Shown here piece after piece: positions 49,380-61,575 of a stretch of 64,000 nucleotides of DNA. The stretch is taken from NCBI GenBank assembly GCA_021018815.1, contig JAITYX010000007.1, positions 5,395,001-5,459,000 on the forward strand, given 5' to 3'. The notes under the pieces were generated by a model. The model was not told the DNA's origin and searched no databases. It was given only the letters and a program-made list of their open reading frames with translations. Made by a program: the position numbers and the translations under genes. This DNA comes from Talinum fruticosum. Taxonomy: Eukaryota; Streptophyta; Magnoliopsida; Caryophyllales; Talinaceae. Within the stretch, counting starts at the first letter, position 1. Each line of letters starts with the position of its first letter.

Positions 49380-50048
49380 ATAGGCTTTAGGTTTTTGATG
49401 ATGATTCTAACTCGATCATTTTTAGATGGTCAATCGCTCATGTGGGTAGCTTTTGCTCTCCAACGAGTGAGGAAGTCGAGTGAAGCTTTCATCGTCTCTT
49501 TGCTTGATCAACTCTAGATCCCGAAGGGTGACTGGTAGATCAATATTGTAGGTGTATTGATGTAAAAGCTGCCGACAAAGATCCTTCCGGTTTGTGACCT
49601 AGTGTGGGTCGAAAGCGTTGTACCACTTGATGACGTCCGTGTTAAACGTCCATGGGAAGATGACATGGTATGTGTCCTCCGGTACATTCTTGAAAGCCCT
49701 TGCTCCAAGAAAGTTCCTTACGTGATGATAAGGGTTTTCGGTCCCGTAGAACTTGATGTTGGACATGGTGAATTTTGAGGGTAGTTTCCCTTTAGGTATT
49801 AAAGTGAATCGTAGAGCCGGATACTAGTTATTGAACATTGAAGACTCCCATAACATCTTCTCTATCCGATCTAGTCATGGATCAAACTAAGGCCTGGGCC
49901 GAGGTTCGAGGTGGAATTCTCCTTCTTTTGATTTCTTTCCCAGTTCTTTGAGTATGAGACCGAGGGTTTCTACTATTGACTTAATCTTCTTATCTTGGGC
50001 CTTAATCTTAACTTCCAATTTTGTAGCAGACTCCTTGAACAAGGTCAT
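49380..50048 (-). pseudogene. Gypsy gag remnant, unit B
   Basis: Minus strand from an ATG at 50048: a Lys/Glu-rich coiled-coil start (KIKAQDKKIKSIVETLGLIL), then, after stops, KLPSKFTMSNIKFYGTENPY, VIFPWTFNTDVIKWYNAFDP and NIDLPVTLRDLELIKQRDDE. This order is that of the retrotransposon gag domain of plant Gypsy (Tat/Ogre-like) elements. Internal stops and shifts make it a pseudogene. No protease or pol follows; the minisatellite comes next. Confidence 0.78.
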
Positions 50049-50399
50049 GATAGGGGTTTGCTATGACTTGTTGGCCATTTTTAGAGGAGGGTTGCGCTTT
50101 GTTCACGGGCGACGTACTAGTGTCATAAGTAAAGGTGTGGGATGTACCGGTGTGGTATGTATCTGCGACAATCGTACTGGTGTTGAAACGTACTTTTTAT
50201 TTCCTAGCCGTTTCTTGTTAGGATTCCTGATTTGTGTTGGATTCCCTATCCTGCATCCCAAAAGAATAGGTGCTCAAGATTGGCTCGTGGAAGATTTTAG
50301 AGGTGATGGGGCTTAAGTGCTTGACCCGAGGAACGATCGATTCAAAGAGAAAAGAAAATGATATGCTCTTTTATTTGGATGCACATAAAGAATGCAATT
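50049..50399 (-). other. Gypsy leader between subrepeat array and gag, unit B
   Basis: Non-coding, closely matched by 56319-56690 in unit C (for example CCCAAAAGA.TAGGTGCTCAAGATTGG-type block at 50260 and 56520). Confidence 0.65.
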
Positions 50400-51600
50400 G
50401 ACCAAAGTGAAATGCAATGATGCAAATGGAGTTTTTAGATTGAGATGAATTTAATTTGGCTAAATGCAAACAAAGACTCTCCTAAGTAGAGATGAATTTT
50501 AATTTGACTAATGCACAAAAAGAGTTCATCTAATTGAGATGAATTTAATTTTGGCTAATGCAAGAATAAAATAAATAAACACCTTAATAGGGATGAATTT
50601 ATTTTCGGCTAATGAAAGAATGAAATGAATGGACTTACCTATATTGAGATGATTTTGAAATTTGGATAATGCAAAAATGAAATCACGTATTTGAGATGAA
50701 ATTTACTTTTGGCTAATACAAAAATGAACTCACCTATTTAAGATGAAATTTACTTTTGCTAACGCAAAATGGACTCATTAATTTGAGATGAATTTGATTG
50801 TTGGCCAATGCAAAAATAAAATGAATGAACACCTTAATTAGGATGATTTTATTTTTGGCTAATGCAAAATGGAATGCAAGATTTGACTCACCAAACTCAA
50901 GATGAATTTTATTTTTGGTTGCCTGCAAAATGAAATGCAAGAAATGAATGGACTCACCTATGTTGAGATGATTTTGAAATTTGGATAATGCAAAAATGAA
51001 ATCACTTATTTGAGATGAAAATTACTTTTGGCTAATGCAAAAATAAACTCACCTATTTAAGATGAAATTTACTTTTTGGTAATACAAAATGGACTCATCT
51101 AATTTCAGAAGAATTTGATTGTTGGCCAATGCAAAAATAAAATCAATGAACACCTTAATTGGGACGATTTTATTTTTGGCTAATGCAAAATGGAATGCAA
51201 GATTCGACTCACCTAATTTGAGATTAATTTTATTTTTGGCTACATGCAAAATGAAATGCAAGAAATGAATGCACTCACCTATATTGAGACGATTTTGAAA
51301 TTTGGATAATGCAAAAACAAAATCACTTATTTGAGATGAAATTTACTTTTTGGTAATGCAAAATGGAATCATCTAATTTGAGATGAATTTGATTGTTGGC
51401 CAATGCAAAAATAAAATCAATGAACACCTTAATTGGGATGATTTTATTTTTGGCTAATCCAAAATGGAATGCAAGATTGGACTCACCTAATTTGAGATTA
51501 ATTTTATTTTTGGCTGCATGCAAAATAAAATGCAAGATTGAACTCACCTACTTTGAGATGATTTTACTTTGGCTACATGAAAAAATTCTATTATTGGGCC
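50400..51600. repeat. Subrepeat array with ~320-bp higher-order period (Gypsy leader, unit B)
   Basis: More than 20 degenerate units of 45-65 bp, each with GATGAATTT..TTTTTGGCTAATGCAAAA and an ACTCACCTAATTTGA-type end. A variant unit, GATGATTTTGAAATTTGGA (GACG in the third copy), recurs at about 50648, 50967 and 51288, spacing 319 and 321 bases, with the same order of variants between. The sense strand of the element is minus. Repeated short minus-strand frames in this array only mirror the period. Confidence 0.88.
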
Positions 51601-52189
51601 AACCTAAGAATGGAAAGTAGGTTTGGACTTTTGGCTAAAATGCACAAATTAGACCGACTCAAAAAGGTTTATTATTTTATTTTTATTTTGCACCCATGCA
51701 AGGATTATTCAGCGCTTCTCACCTATCCCTAAAGGCTCATAGGTATAAGATTAAATCTAAAATAATCACACTCATCCAAGCATGCAAATGAAGACAAAGT
51801 GCCACCTAATAGTAAAAAAGATATATTGTTAAAAGAGGGTTAAGACTACTTAGGATACATGGTGACTCATAATCCGAGTATTTAGTCTTCCATATGGGGC
51901 ACGACAAGAAAAATGTTAGAATCCTCGGTGCCTCTCTCGTAAACCAAGAGCGCATGCTATGAGGGAAGAGGACTGCCTTCGTTAGCAATTAAGCCTAGTT
52001 GGGCCTCGCCTAGGACATAGTAGGAGCCTTTGACCGAAGTGTTTAACAAGGGGTAAAATCTTAATGGTCCAATCAATAGTAATAAACTATGTTCAAAGGT
52101 TGCTAAAATGCGGGATGCCTAATGCAAGCACATTGTTAAAACTCACTACTCAAATTTTCAAATTTCTCCCTCTTAATAAATGATTTATC
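51601..52189 (-). other. Gypsy unit B: LTR/leader transition
   Basis: Matches 57361-57512 joined to 62392-62870 of unit C. It includes the sequence CCCTAAAGGCTCATAGG at 51727-51743, the uninterrupted counterpart of the CACTA insertion site. No coding content. Confidence 0.7.
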
Positions 52190-54207
52190 CTAAGCGGGGC
52201 CGACCGAGCTTCCCCACGAATATGCGAGTTTTAGAAATTTTAAAGAATGATTTAGGGTTTTGAAGATAGTTTTGAAATATGGGGATGAACTTTTATTATG
52301 ATTTTCAAATTTTGTTAAATCTTATTTAAAAAGAATTAAATAAAATTTGAATAACGGTTTTATTAATCATTTTATTTTAGAAATTATTTTCGAAGTCCAG
52401 GATATTATTTCCTAACCGAACGATAAATAAGATTAGGGTTTCGTGTCTATTGTGACGCTCCATGGCATAACCGGTGTGAAAACACCGATTTACACTCGAG
52501 CCCCGTCTATCGACCGCTCGGTGCAGGCGGTAGCTTGCACCTACTGGCTGCCGGCGCCAGCCATGAACCAAGGATGAGATAGTCAGCCTCGGCCTCGGCC
52601 CGGCTTAGCAAATCCGGAACCTGTCTTCTTTTGTTCGATCAAAAAATAGGCGGGATGCGGATCTAGAAGAAATAAATCAAAGGGAGTCGCTAGTCGGTTT
52701 TAGGAAAGCAAAACTAACAAAACACAAAAGCAAAATTTACTCTTGCAATTTTTGTACAGGAAAACGATGATTGGAAAAGATAAAAAATGACTCTATCGAT
52801 CTTGGAACCGAGAATAGGATTCCGGGGCTAGGGTACGAAACGTATGGATAAATCCTTCGTTCGTCCGCCAAACGATAGCCATTATTAGTTTGAGTAGTGA
52901 ATTAAAATAATATATCAAACACAAGCACACAACATGCGATACGGAAATTAAAGCGACCAGAACATAATAATAAAAGTGGTAAAGAAAGAATTGAAAAGCG
53001 ATAAAGAAAGTAAAAGCAAAAAGAAAAGAAAAAGCAAGAAACTAAAGATATTACATCACGTGGAGAGGAATTTAAATGCGATTAAATCTCAAAACCACAA
53101 TACAAAAAGTGATAAATAAAATAAATAAGTAAATTGTGATTTGAATAACGATTTGGTGCCCTCAAGTTGTCCCACCGGCTGATTTGGATCTCGGATCCGG
53201 ATCCGGTGATGCGACGAGGGGCTTTTTGTGAGTATTTGTAGAGATGAGTAAGTATAAAGATTATCGATGAAATTTCTAGGTTTCAAATGTGGTTAGGGTG
53301 AAGAGTAGAATAGGATGGGTTGAAAAGAGACCAAGAGATCGGAATACAATAAGGAGTAGTCGGTAGCTCTTAATTAGGTTTCGATAGTGTGATGCTCGAG
53401 GGATGAGCCATTGCTGAATTGAGAGCCTAAGCTCTTTATTAATAGGGAGAGGTTAGGTCAAGGAATAACCTAGGGTTCATGCACGGCTAGCCATCCAGTA
53501 ATTAGCTGCAAAAGTGGGCCAGGATAATGTGGAGATTGAACCGGATAAAATCGGATAGAAATGGTGTGGGGCGTTGGCCATAAGGGGTTTTTCTAGGGTG
53601 TTGTGCCCTCCGTGGCACAATAGGATTCTTTAGCCCAAAACATAACGTTTGAAGGTGACAAAGGTGGTAGAGGCACCGGCCACGGGGATTTTCTAGGGCT
53701 TTGTGCCTTTTCCGTGATGCAATAGGAGTCTCAGCCAAAACACAATGTTTTAAGATGAACTATTCTAGGTTGAGGGCATCGGCCAAACGACGTCGTTTTG
53801 GGGATTTTGAGCTCCTAATCTCGGGCGGACTGTCTTGGCGCAAAACGCAAGCACTTTGATGCTTGTGATCATGAAATGCGAGCACTTAGTGTTGTCTTGA
53901 GGTCATCGGCTCTATGTCTATGAAGCGCAGAATCGGAGCTTGGAATTTCTCTTATGAGGTATCGGACTTCAGTTGACTCTTGAAGCTCGGTCCGGGCTTG
54001 GACTGTCCGAAAGAAGAGGGATTTTGGAGCTACCCAAGGTAAGAGGGTATTTGTTTAGTCGTTGAGGGTACTTTGTTGTTTATCGGCTTCGGTCGCACCA
54101 ATTAGACATAGACCATGATCCAAGTCCACTAACAAGACTCATGATTTCATCATCGGGTCAATAAATAAATAAATTAGAAAAGGCATGACACTTTGTAGAT
54201 GTCAACA
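52190..54207 (-). repeat. Gypsy LTR B (minus strand)
   Basis: Reading minus from 54207 (TGTTGACATCTAC, versus TGTAGACACCTC in copy A), it parallels copy A for about 2 kb and parallels the partial copy at 62900-64000. The left limit is set by where copy A's similarity ends, so the LTR may be shorter. Confidence 0.72.
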
Positions 54208-54589
54208 GTTAACGAAGGTCAAAGTAGACACTAAAGGGTACTTACTCAGTAATGGCGTTACTTTGAAATCTGATTGAATTGATGTAGTTAGTGTGAAGCT
54301 TGGCGAGGAGCTTGAACTTGACACAAGCGAGTAAAGTCTAAAGTCCAGCGAGGGTGCTTGAACTTTACCACTTCTTGGATTTGAAGTTCGGTGGGGTATC
54401 TTGAGCTTGGCTCGATCAATGTCCTGAAGCTCGGATAAGGGGCCTAAACTTGTTTGTTTTGGGTCTTTGGCGGTAATTTATGGACTAATAATTTTGTTAG
54501 CTAATAATTGAATGTAAATAGTTTCAAGTATTACCTAAGGATGATCATGTTATTTTGACTTGGCCATAGGGAGGTCCTAAAGTCTTGGC
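54208..54589 (-). other. Gypsy unit C: 3' non-coding region before LTR B
   Basis: Reverse-orientation counterpart of 46800-47070, with the shared CTTTAGTGTCTACTTTGACC block, so LTR B is the 3' LTR of unit C. The GGGGG polypurine core seen in copy A is missing here. Confidence 0.6.
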
Positions 54590-54975
54590 GTGGTGTCCGA
54601 ACCTTGACCGCTGTTGGACTCGAAGCGCGACGGGGTTGTCTAAACCTTGACCACCTGTTAGGTCCGAGACTTGACCGAGGTGTGTCTAAACCTTGAGCAT
54701 TCCCGGGTTTGAGGCTTGACTAGGGTGTCTAAACCTTGACTCGCTGTTAGGCCTAAAGCTCGACAGAGGCGTCCGAACCTTGACGGTTGTAGGGCCCGAA
54801 GCTTGACCGAGTGATGTCCGAACCTTGACCGTTGTTAGGCCCGAAGCTCGACGGGGTTGTCCGAACCTTGACTACTCTTACGTCCGAGACTTGATCGAGG
54901 TGTCCGAACCTTGACTATTTTAGGGTTTGAAACCGAGGTGTATGAACCTTGACCGTTGTAGGGTCCGAAGCTCGA
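54590..54975. repeat. Minisatellite, ~43-45 bp unit (Gypsy unit C)
   Basis: About nine degenerate units of the GTCCGAACCTTGACCGTTGT / GTCCGAAGCTCGACGGGG type, the same family as 49050-49215 but longer. On the minus strand the array can be read as SSFGPYNGQG-like repeats in a 134-residue open frame (55239-54835), which may be chance. Confidence 0.85.
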
Positions 54976-55975
54976 CTTATATCTACTTTTGTCGGAATAG
55001 GGACGGATACTTGACTTCATGTAGGAATTTTGCCTAGACTTGGTCGTTGAATGACTTGAAGTCAAGAGAAAACTTGCTTGAAATTTGATGTTCCGTGAGG
55101 TTATGTACGTCATTCTAAATTTTGAGCTTTTAGTTTGTGTGCTAATAGCTCCTTTGTTTGTATGGTAGAAGATTGGTGTCTTCACTTGAGTATTTTGGAG
55201 TTGTTGCGGTTGTATGACCCTTTCGATCTTGAGCCCCAATATTCTTCTTGGGTGCTTGTGTCTAGCTCCTCTCGAATGTTGGAGAATTAGTGAGCTTCAA
55301 TGTTCTTAGTTGAATTTCTTTGAAGGTGGCAATGCTTGTGACCTTCCCGATGCTAGTTTGATGCTTGATGCTTGATTGAATAATTCCTTGTAGGGTGCTT
55401 TGTTATTTAGTTTTTGTGTTTTTAGGAGTTTGAATCTTGGAAAGGAGATGAATGCAAGACTCTATTCTAAAAACAAATGCATTTTTATTAAGATGATGCA
55501 AAAAGTTCAAAAAGATAAAGACAAAACTGCACTTTTAGCCCCCACTCCCTAAAGTAAAGTCTAAAGAAGGGTAGGTCGCTTGAAGCTGCGATGTATTGTT
55601 GCTAACGAATCGTGAACTATAAACTTGATGATTTGGTGCTAAGTCAGAATGGCATGCTTCTTGATTGATATTCCTGCTCCTCCGAGTATGGCAAAGTGGC
55701 TTTAAATTTAGGAAATTATAAATGAGGATCAAGATTAGGATTAGGGCTAGACCTCATGGACTTCCTACTTATCCACTATAGCGGAAATTAGGCTTTTGTA
55801 GTTCAAAAAGGAATACTCGATTTAGGTTTGCTTTTTTTAATTTGTTTTTGGAAGATAGGAAAAGGAAATAAACATACAATGGATATGAAGAAGGGAAAAA
55901 GCAAGCTTTATTAGCATCCTGATGAGTGGTGGGCTCATTGGATGATCTTCTAACCGGTCGTGGATGCCTATTCCT
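54976..55975 (-). other. Gypsy unit C: internal region without recognisable domain
   Basis: Starts with a block shared with 49216-49340 (CGGATACTTGACTTCATG). The rest has no recognised protein; protease, RT and integrase that should lie between gag and the 3' end are absent. Confidence 0.55.
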
Positions 55976-56318
55976 CTTTTACAAGTTTGCCGGCATCTCC
56001 GAGTGTTTTTAGTGCCGTAGAACATGATGTTGGGCATGGTGAATTTTGGGGGTGGTTTCCCTTTAGGATTAAAGTGAATCCTTAAGCCAGATAGTAGTTA
56101 TCGAACATTGAAGAATCCTATAACATCTTCTCTATCCAATCTATTCGTAGATTGGATCGAGGTCTAGGCTGAGGTTCAGCGCGGGATTCTCCTTCTTTTG
56201 ATTTCTTTCCCAGTTCTTTGAGCATGAGATTGAGGGTTTCTACTAGTGACTTAATCTTCTTATCTTGGACCTCAATCTTAGCTTCCAATTTTGTAGGAGA
56301 ATCCTTGAACAAGATCAT
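55976..56318 (-). pseudogene. Gypsy gag remnant, unit C (N-terminal part only)
   Basis: Minus strand from ATG 56318: KIEVQDKKIKSLVETLNLML, KELGKKSKEGESRAEPQPR, parallel to unit B, then stops and loss of similarity after the PKGKLP-equivalent segment. The gag core seen in unit B is deleted. Confidence 0.75.
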
Positions 56319-56639
56319 GATAGGGTTTTTGCTCTTGCTTGTATGCCATTTTTAGAGGACGGTTTCGCTTTTTCTGGGGGACGTACTGGTGTCACAAGGT
56401 GTGGGATGTACTGATGTGGTACGTATCAACGTCAACCGTACTGGTGTTGAAACAAACTTCTTATTTCCTAGTTGTTTTGTGCTAGGATTCTCGATTTGAG
56501 TTCGATTCCCTATCTTGCATCCCAAAAGAGTAGGTGCTCAAGATTGGCTCATGAAAGATTTTAGGGAGATGGGGCTTGAGTGCTTGACCCGAGGAACGAC
56601 CGATCAAAAGAGAAAAGAAAATGATATGCTTTTTATTTG

Positions 56640-57370
56640 GATGCACATAAAGAATGCAATTGACCAACGTGCAATGCAATGATGCAAATGGAGTTTCTTG
56701 GATTGAGATGAATTTGATTTGGCTAAACTCAAATAAAGACTCTCGTAAGAAGAGATGAATTTTAATTTGGCTAATGCACAAAAGAGTTCACCTAATTGAG
56801 ATGAATTTCATTTTGGCTAATGCAAGAATAAAATAAATAAACACCTTAATTGGGATGAAATTATTTTTGGCTAATGAAAGAATGAAATGAATGAACTCAC
56901 CTATATTGAGATGATTTTGAAATTTGGATAATGCAAAAATGAATCACCTATTTCGAGATGAAATTTACTTGTTGGATAATGTAAAAATTAACTCACCTAT
57001 TTAAGATGAAATTTACTTTTGGCTAATAATAAATGGACTCATTTAATTTAAGATGAATTTAATTTTTGGCCAATGCAAAAAAAAAAAAAATGAATGAACA
57101 CCTTAATTGGGATGAATTTATTTTTGGCTAATGCAAAATGGAATGCAAGATTGGACTCAGCTAATTTGAGATGAATTTTGTTTTTGACTACATGAAAAAT
57201 TAAATGCAAGATTGGACTCACTTACTTTGAGATGAAATTCTTTTTGGCTAATGAAAGAATGGACTCACCGATTGGAGATGAAATTTAAATTTTCCTAGTG
57301 CACAATAAAGTACAAGATTGACTTACCTACTTTGAGATGATTTTACTTTGGCTACATGAAACAATGCTAT
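56640..57370. repeat. Subrepeat array, Gypsy unit C (single higher-order period)
   Basis: Same 45-65 bp units as 50400-51600, but the GATGATTTTGAAATTTGGA variant occurs only once (about 56909), so this copy lacks the threefold 320-bp expansion. Confidence 0.85.
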
Positions 57371-58389
57371 TATTGGACCAACCTAAGAAGGGAAAGTAGT
57401 TTTGGAGTTTGGCTAAATGCACAAATTGGACCGACTCAAAAAGGTTTCTTATTTTATTTTTATTTTGCACCCATGCAAGGATTATTCAACGCTCGTCACC
57501 TGTCCCTAAAGGCACTATTACATAAACCACTTTTGACGACGCTTAAATGGACAAACTGTCAAGAAAAATGGACTGGTCGCATTTTCGTAAAAGAATATGG
57601 TTTTTAATGTATATATGACGATGGTTCAACAAAACAACTCTAGTCTAAAGTTTCTACTAAACATTAGACTACGGATTTTGTACCAGACCGTCGTCATAGA
57701 CTTATCTATGACAACGGTTCAAGCACTAAACCGTAGTCTAATAGCTTTAGACGACAGTTGTTCGTATTGAACTGTCAGCGAAATTTCTGCACCAAAACCC
57801 TCGCCTAATGACAAGTATATGCAGTTTCTCATTTTTTCGATCGTACACTCTCTCGCTTCGGTTCTCTTCTCTCCACGGTTGTTGATGGTTTCCGGGCTAC
57901 TCGCGGTTTCAGGTCGTGGTTACACTCCTCCCCACTCACTCTCTCTACGTTTCCGGTTGTCGATGGAGCACTCTTTCACCGATCTGTCTTTTGACCTCAC
58001 TCTCTTCGCGTGGCTGCACCTCTCTCACCGACCTCACATTCTCCATGTGGCTGCAGCTCTCTCGCCGACTTCGTTTCCGGGCACTAGAGATTGCTTTCTA
58101 ATTTTAGATATAAACTTGAAAGTGTATTTTTAGGAGTCTTATTTTTTGCGGTGTTTTAGAGAAAATTTGTAGATTAATCTTATATTTGAGGAGTGTGAAT
58201 GGATAGAAATATGAAAATAAAAGAAGAGACAAAAACGACCAAAATTAAGGAACCGGGGTTCCGGTAGTTAGCACGGACCGTGCCGGACTACATGGTTAGC
58301 CCGTGTTGGCTCTCGCACGACCCAACTCATGTGTTTCCATCCGAAAATTATTGTACATGTTTATTTATTGAGAGTTGTACAATTGCTTG

Positions 58390-59740
58390 TAGTATAAGAT
58401 GGATTCGTCCAAAAGAACAAAAATATCAAGCGGGCGAACTATGATGAATAAGGAGAAGTTGGTCCGGAGTAGAGACAATGGAACTCTCCTTACACGAGTC
58501 AATTTTGATAGCCACGGAAATGTCTGTATGTGAGAATAAAGCTACCTTTATGAGCTATGTTGGTACGACAACCCGCTACCACGTGAACATCAACTTTAGA
58601 AAATGGGCTAACGTCCCCGATTCCCTTAAGGACAAGCTATAGAACAATATTAAGGTAAATAAATACATCTCAACTTATATTGTAAATGGTTAATATATAT
58701 GTACTAATGCACATTGTTCTTGTGTTTCGGAGAACGTTCAACTTGAACATTAACGAATCTCGGATCCCTCTCGTGAAACACAAGACCCTAATGTCCGCGG
58801 CTGAAAAGTTTAGAGAATTCAAATATCACATTATCGCTATATGGGTCTACAAAACAAAGCAGATAAAACAAGAAGGTAGACCTTGGGAGGTCTACAATTG
58901 TATCATCGAGGAGGACTGGAGATCGTTTGAGTCACATGTCACCTCTCTAGAATATACGGTAATTTCATTCAATATTCAATCTCATATACATATAGTGTGA
59001 TGTTGGTTGTCGAATTGATATAAAAAGGAAGAAATGTTTCGTTGTCTTAAATATTACTTGCACAGGCGATAGGTGAAGCCAATCCGAAGATGATTAAGAG
59101 TAATACGTACCCTCATGTGTTGTCCCGTGGGGGTACACGAAGTAGGAGGAGACGTTGTACAAGCAAAAGCTTGAACAACTTCAAACCACATCCGTGAAGG
59201 GTCCACCATAGATACTTCGCAATTCATTGTCGATGAGGACAAGTCTGTGGATCGAAGGAAGAAAGAAGAAAGATAAAAGCTTCACTCCGGCCAATGTAGA
59301 AGCTTATTTCTCTCGACTTGTGAGTTGTTTGACTATTTTCCTTTATTTATTTTGAGAACATATCGGTTTATTTTATGAATTTGTCAAATGATAATATTTT
59401 TTTCTTTTTACAGGAGTCTTTGTCATAGACATCAACTTTAGCGGTTGTTGACACCATCGGGAGGAGGGATAAGCTAGCCTTGGCCTTACAAAGAGATGAG
59501 CATCCCGGTCGTGTTCGAGCCGTCGTTCAGCGGGTGGGGATAGTTGAGCACTTTAGAACTAGGAAGAAGCCCCTGTCTCTTCCAACCAAGCACATATGGA
59601 GGCCCAAATGGCCCAAATGCGAGTCCCAACTCGTCCCAAATGGCTGCATAGATGGAAGAGATAAGGGCGCGGATGTGGGCAGAGATGTGGTCGTACTTCA
59701 CCAACATGGGTATGTCGTTACCTAGCAACTTTGATGATGT
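58390..59740 (+). pseudogene. En/Spm-type transposase-associated protein (Ptta/Transposase_24-like), decayed
   Basis: Exon-like pieces in shifting frames: DSHGNVC, NINFRKWANVPDSLKDKL (about 58590), RTFNLNINES, EKFREFKYHIIAIWVYK (about 58805), then KMIKSNTYPHVLSRGGTRS, FTPANVEAYFSRL (about 59285), and EHPGRVRAVVQRVGI (59498-59545), which is the hallmark ExHPGRVRGxGxGxT-type motif of this plant CACTA protein family. Candidate GT-AG introns separate the pieces (for example around 58655-58735 and 59320-59412). Multiple stops mean no intact product. Confidence 0.65.
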
Positions 59741-60094
59741 ATGTCCTTTCTCACCGCACACACTAGCCAGCGTGAACAAAAGCTCACCCATCGACTAATT
59801 CGAAGTTCTAGCGGAGGTAATTCAGATTTTGCAACCTAATTATATTTATATGCATATTTATATTTTGACTAATTAATGTATAATCTTGTTGAATAATTAC
59901 TTATGGTCTGTTTTTTGGTGCTTAACTCCGACGTGTGGCCGTTGAGTAATTACTTATTTAGTATATTTTTGTTGTTTCGGTTGAGGGCCGTTATCCCAGA
60001 AAAATGTTTACTTTTAAGGGGAAACTCTGTCCGTTTATTTTAGGGTTTTTAGGTTATTTAACTTCTATGTCAAATGTTTACATATTCTTATGCA

Positions 60095-61575
60095 GCTAGG
60101 TGAATTGCAAGTTAGCTTTTCATCACCCTCCCCTAGAGCATGTTGTGGCATTGGGTGTTGTTTTCCCATAGAGGGCAGATTATGTCCTTCACGGGACACC
60201 CTTGCAGCTGATGAGGTGAGGGTGAGTGTCAAAGAGGTTATACACGGGAAAGGTGAGTGTGAGTTGTCGATCCAGGGAGTGGACATCCACACTGCCGACG
60301 ACGTAGTCAATGCTTTTCTTCGATGGCCCAAGAGTTTGGTCATCCTTACTACGGTAATTCATTTGTATTAAAAATATTAGATTTAGTCGTTGTTAAAATC
60401 ACGTACATATATTTCTCATTTTTGTATTGATTATTGACTAGGATATTGGGGACAGATCCGAGAGTGGGATTAAGGGCGCCGAGTGGCACAAGCAAACGTT
60501 CATTGGCACTTGTTCGTTGTCCGTAGAAGTCTCCTCTCAAATCGGTTGAGAAGTCTCACAAGGATTGGTGTGCTACTCGGAAAGTTATGTGCAAACTTTG
60601 TCAACGAGAGGACCGGATCATCCGTAGCATGCTAGGTCACGTGTTTGGGCTACGTGAAGCGAATATGTCGTTCTTTGTCTTCCCGGATGACATACTACTA
60701 TTTTTGCGCATGGAGGAAATCGGCGTATTTGCTATTACGGTTGCGGGATGTGAGTTAATATATTCATAATCAGCTTTTGTAACTAATTAATTTTAATTTC
60801 TAACCGCATATTAATATGTAAGATGGCTGCATGAGATTGGGAAGGACTTCGTTAAGTTTCGAACCCTACTTCCGTTATTCAAGGAGTTGGGCTGAATCGT
60901 GACGAACTAGTCTCCTATATCTTCTACGTCATGAAAAATGATGCGGATGTTAAAACATTGTTTCGGCAGCGTCCAATGAGAGGTAAGTGGACAAATAATG
61001 AGCTAATTAATTGATAAAGTTTTTATATGGTGTTATACATACTTATATAAAAATGTGTTATTTGTAGCCGCCATTGGATGCTTGCTGCCATATACCCAAG
61101 GGCTAATATGGCCTACTTCCTTCATCCTCAGGTTCGTGATGTGAGGGAAGATATCAAGGATTTCGTTGAGGCATAAGTTCATACTTTTAATCATTTTATG
61201 TTGTTTTGTTAATTAGTAATAGTTCAATGGCATGTCTAACTTGAATTTTATTTTTCCGATTGAAAAATAGTGCTCTAGTCCGTTATTATTTTGGTGGAGG
61301 CGTCAAGGACAAATGAGTGAATAAGAAAGCACCACCACTAATTGTCCCCGTTAAGGTGAGGTTCTCTTGATTATTAGAGTCTACTTTAGATGTATTTCAT
61401 TTCATATTACTTGCTAGATACATAAGTACTAATTAATTCTCTATGTGTTGGGAATCTATTTTATTATTGTAGTGCTAGAAACAACCGGGGAACATGGAGT
61501 GCAGCTTCTCCATTCTCCGAGTACATGAAAGAGATTGTGACCAAACTCGAAAAGAATGCTAGTCCACAAGAGGTA
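60095..61575 (+). pseudogene. CACTA-borne Ulp1-like (C48) cysteine protease, decayed
   Basis: 60095-60355 encodes a segment ending VNAFLRWPKSLVIL that precedes the protease in many plant CACTA and MULE proteins. 60640-60770 gives FFVFPDDILLFLRMEEIG. 61068-61175 gives HWMLAAIYPRANMAYFLHP, matching the catalytic His-Trp block, with His where the catalytic Asp is expected. 61480-61510 gives KQPGNMECSF, the catalytic Cys block, preceded by an in-frame TAG. Short introns with GT-AG borders lie between. Ulp1-type proteases remove SUMO or related modifiers; the role in transposons is unknown. As read it is inactive. Confidence 0.6.

Noticed and set aside
50734..51547. Three similar minus-strand frames (KNKI..ESNLAFHF..FIFALANNQI type) as a repeat protein family
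   Set aside because: They mirror the ~320-bp period of non-coding subrepeats, are separated by stops, and the unit lengths are not multiples of three.
50400..51600. CRISPR-like regular repeats
   Set aside because: Units are degenerate, abut without unique spacers, and the host is a plant; it is a retrotransposon subrepeat array.
54835..55239. 134-codon minus-strand frame as a real Gly/Ser repeat protein
   Set aside because: Overlaps the Gypsy minisatellite, is not kept open in unit B, and begins without conserved sequence.
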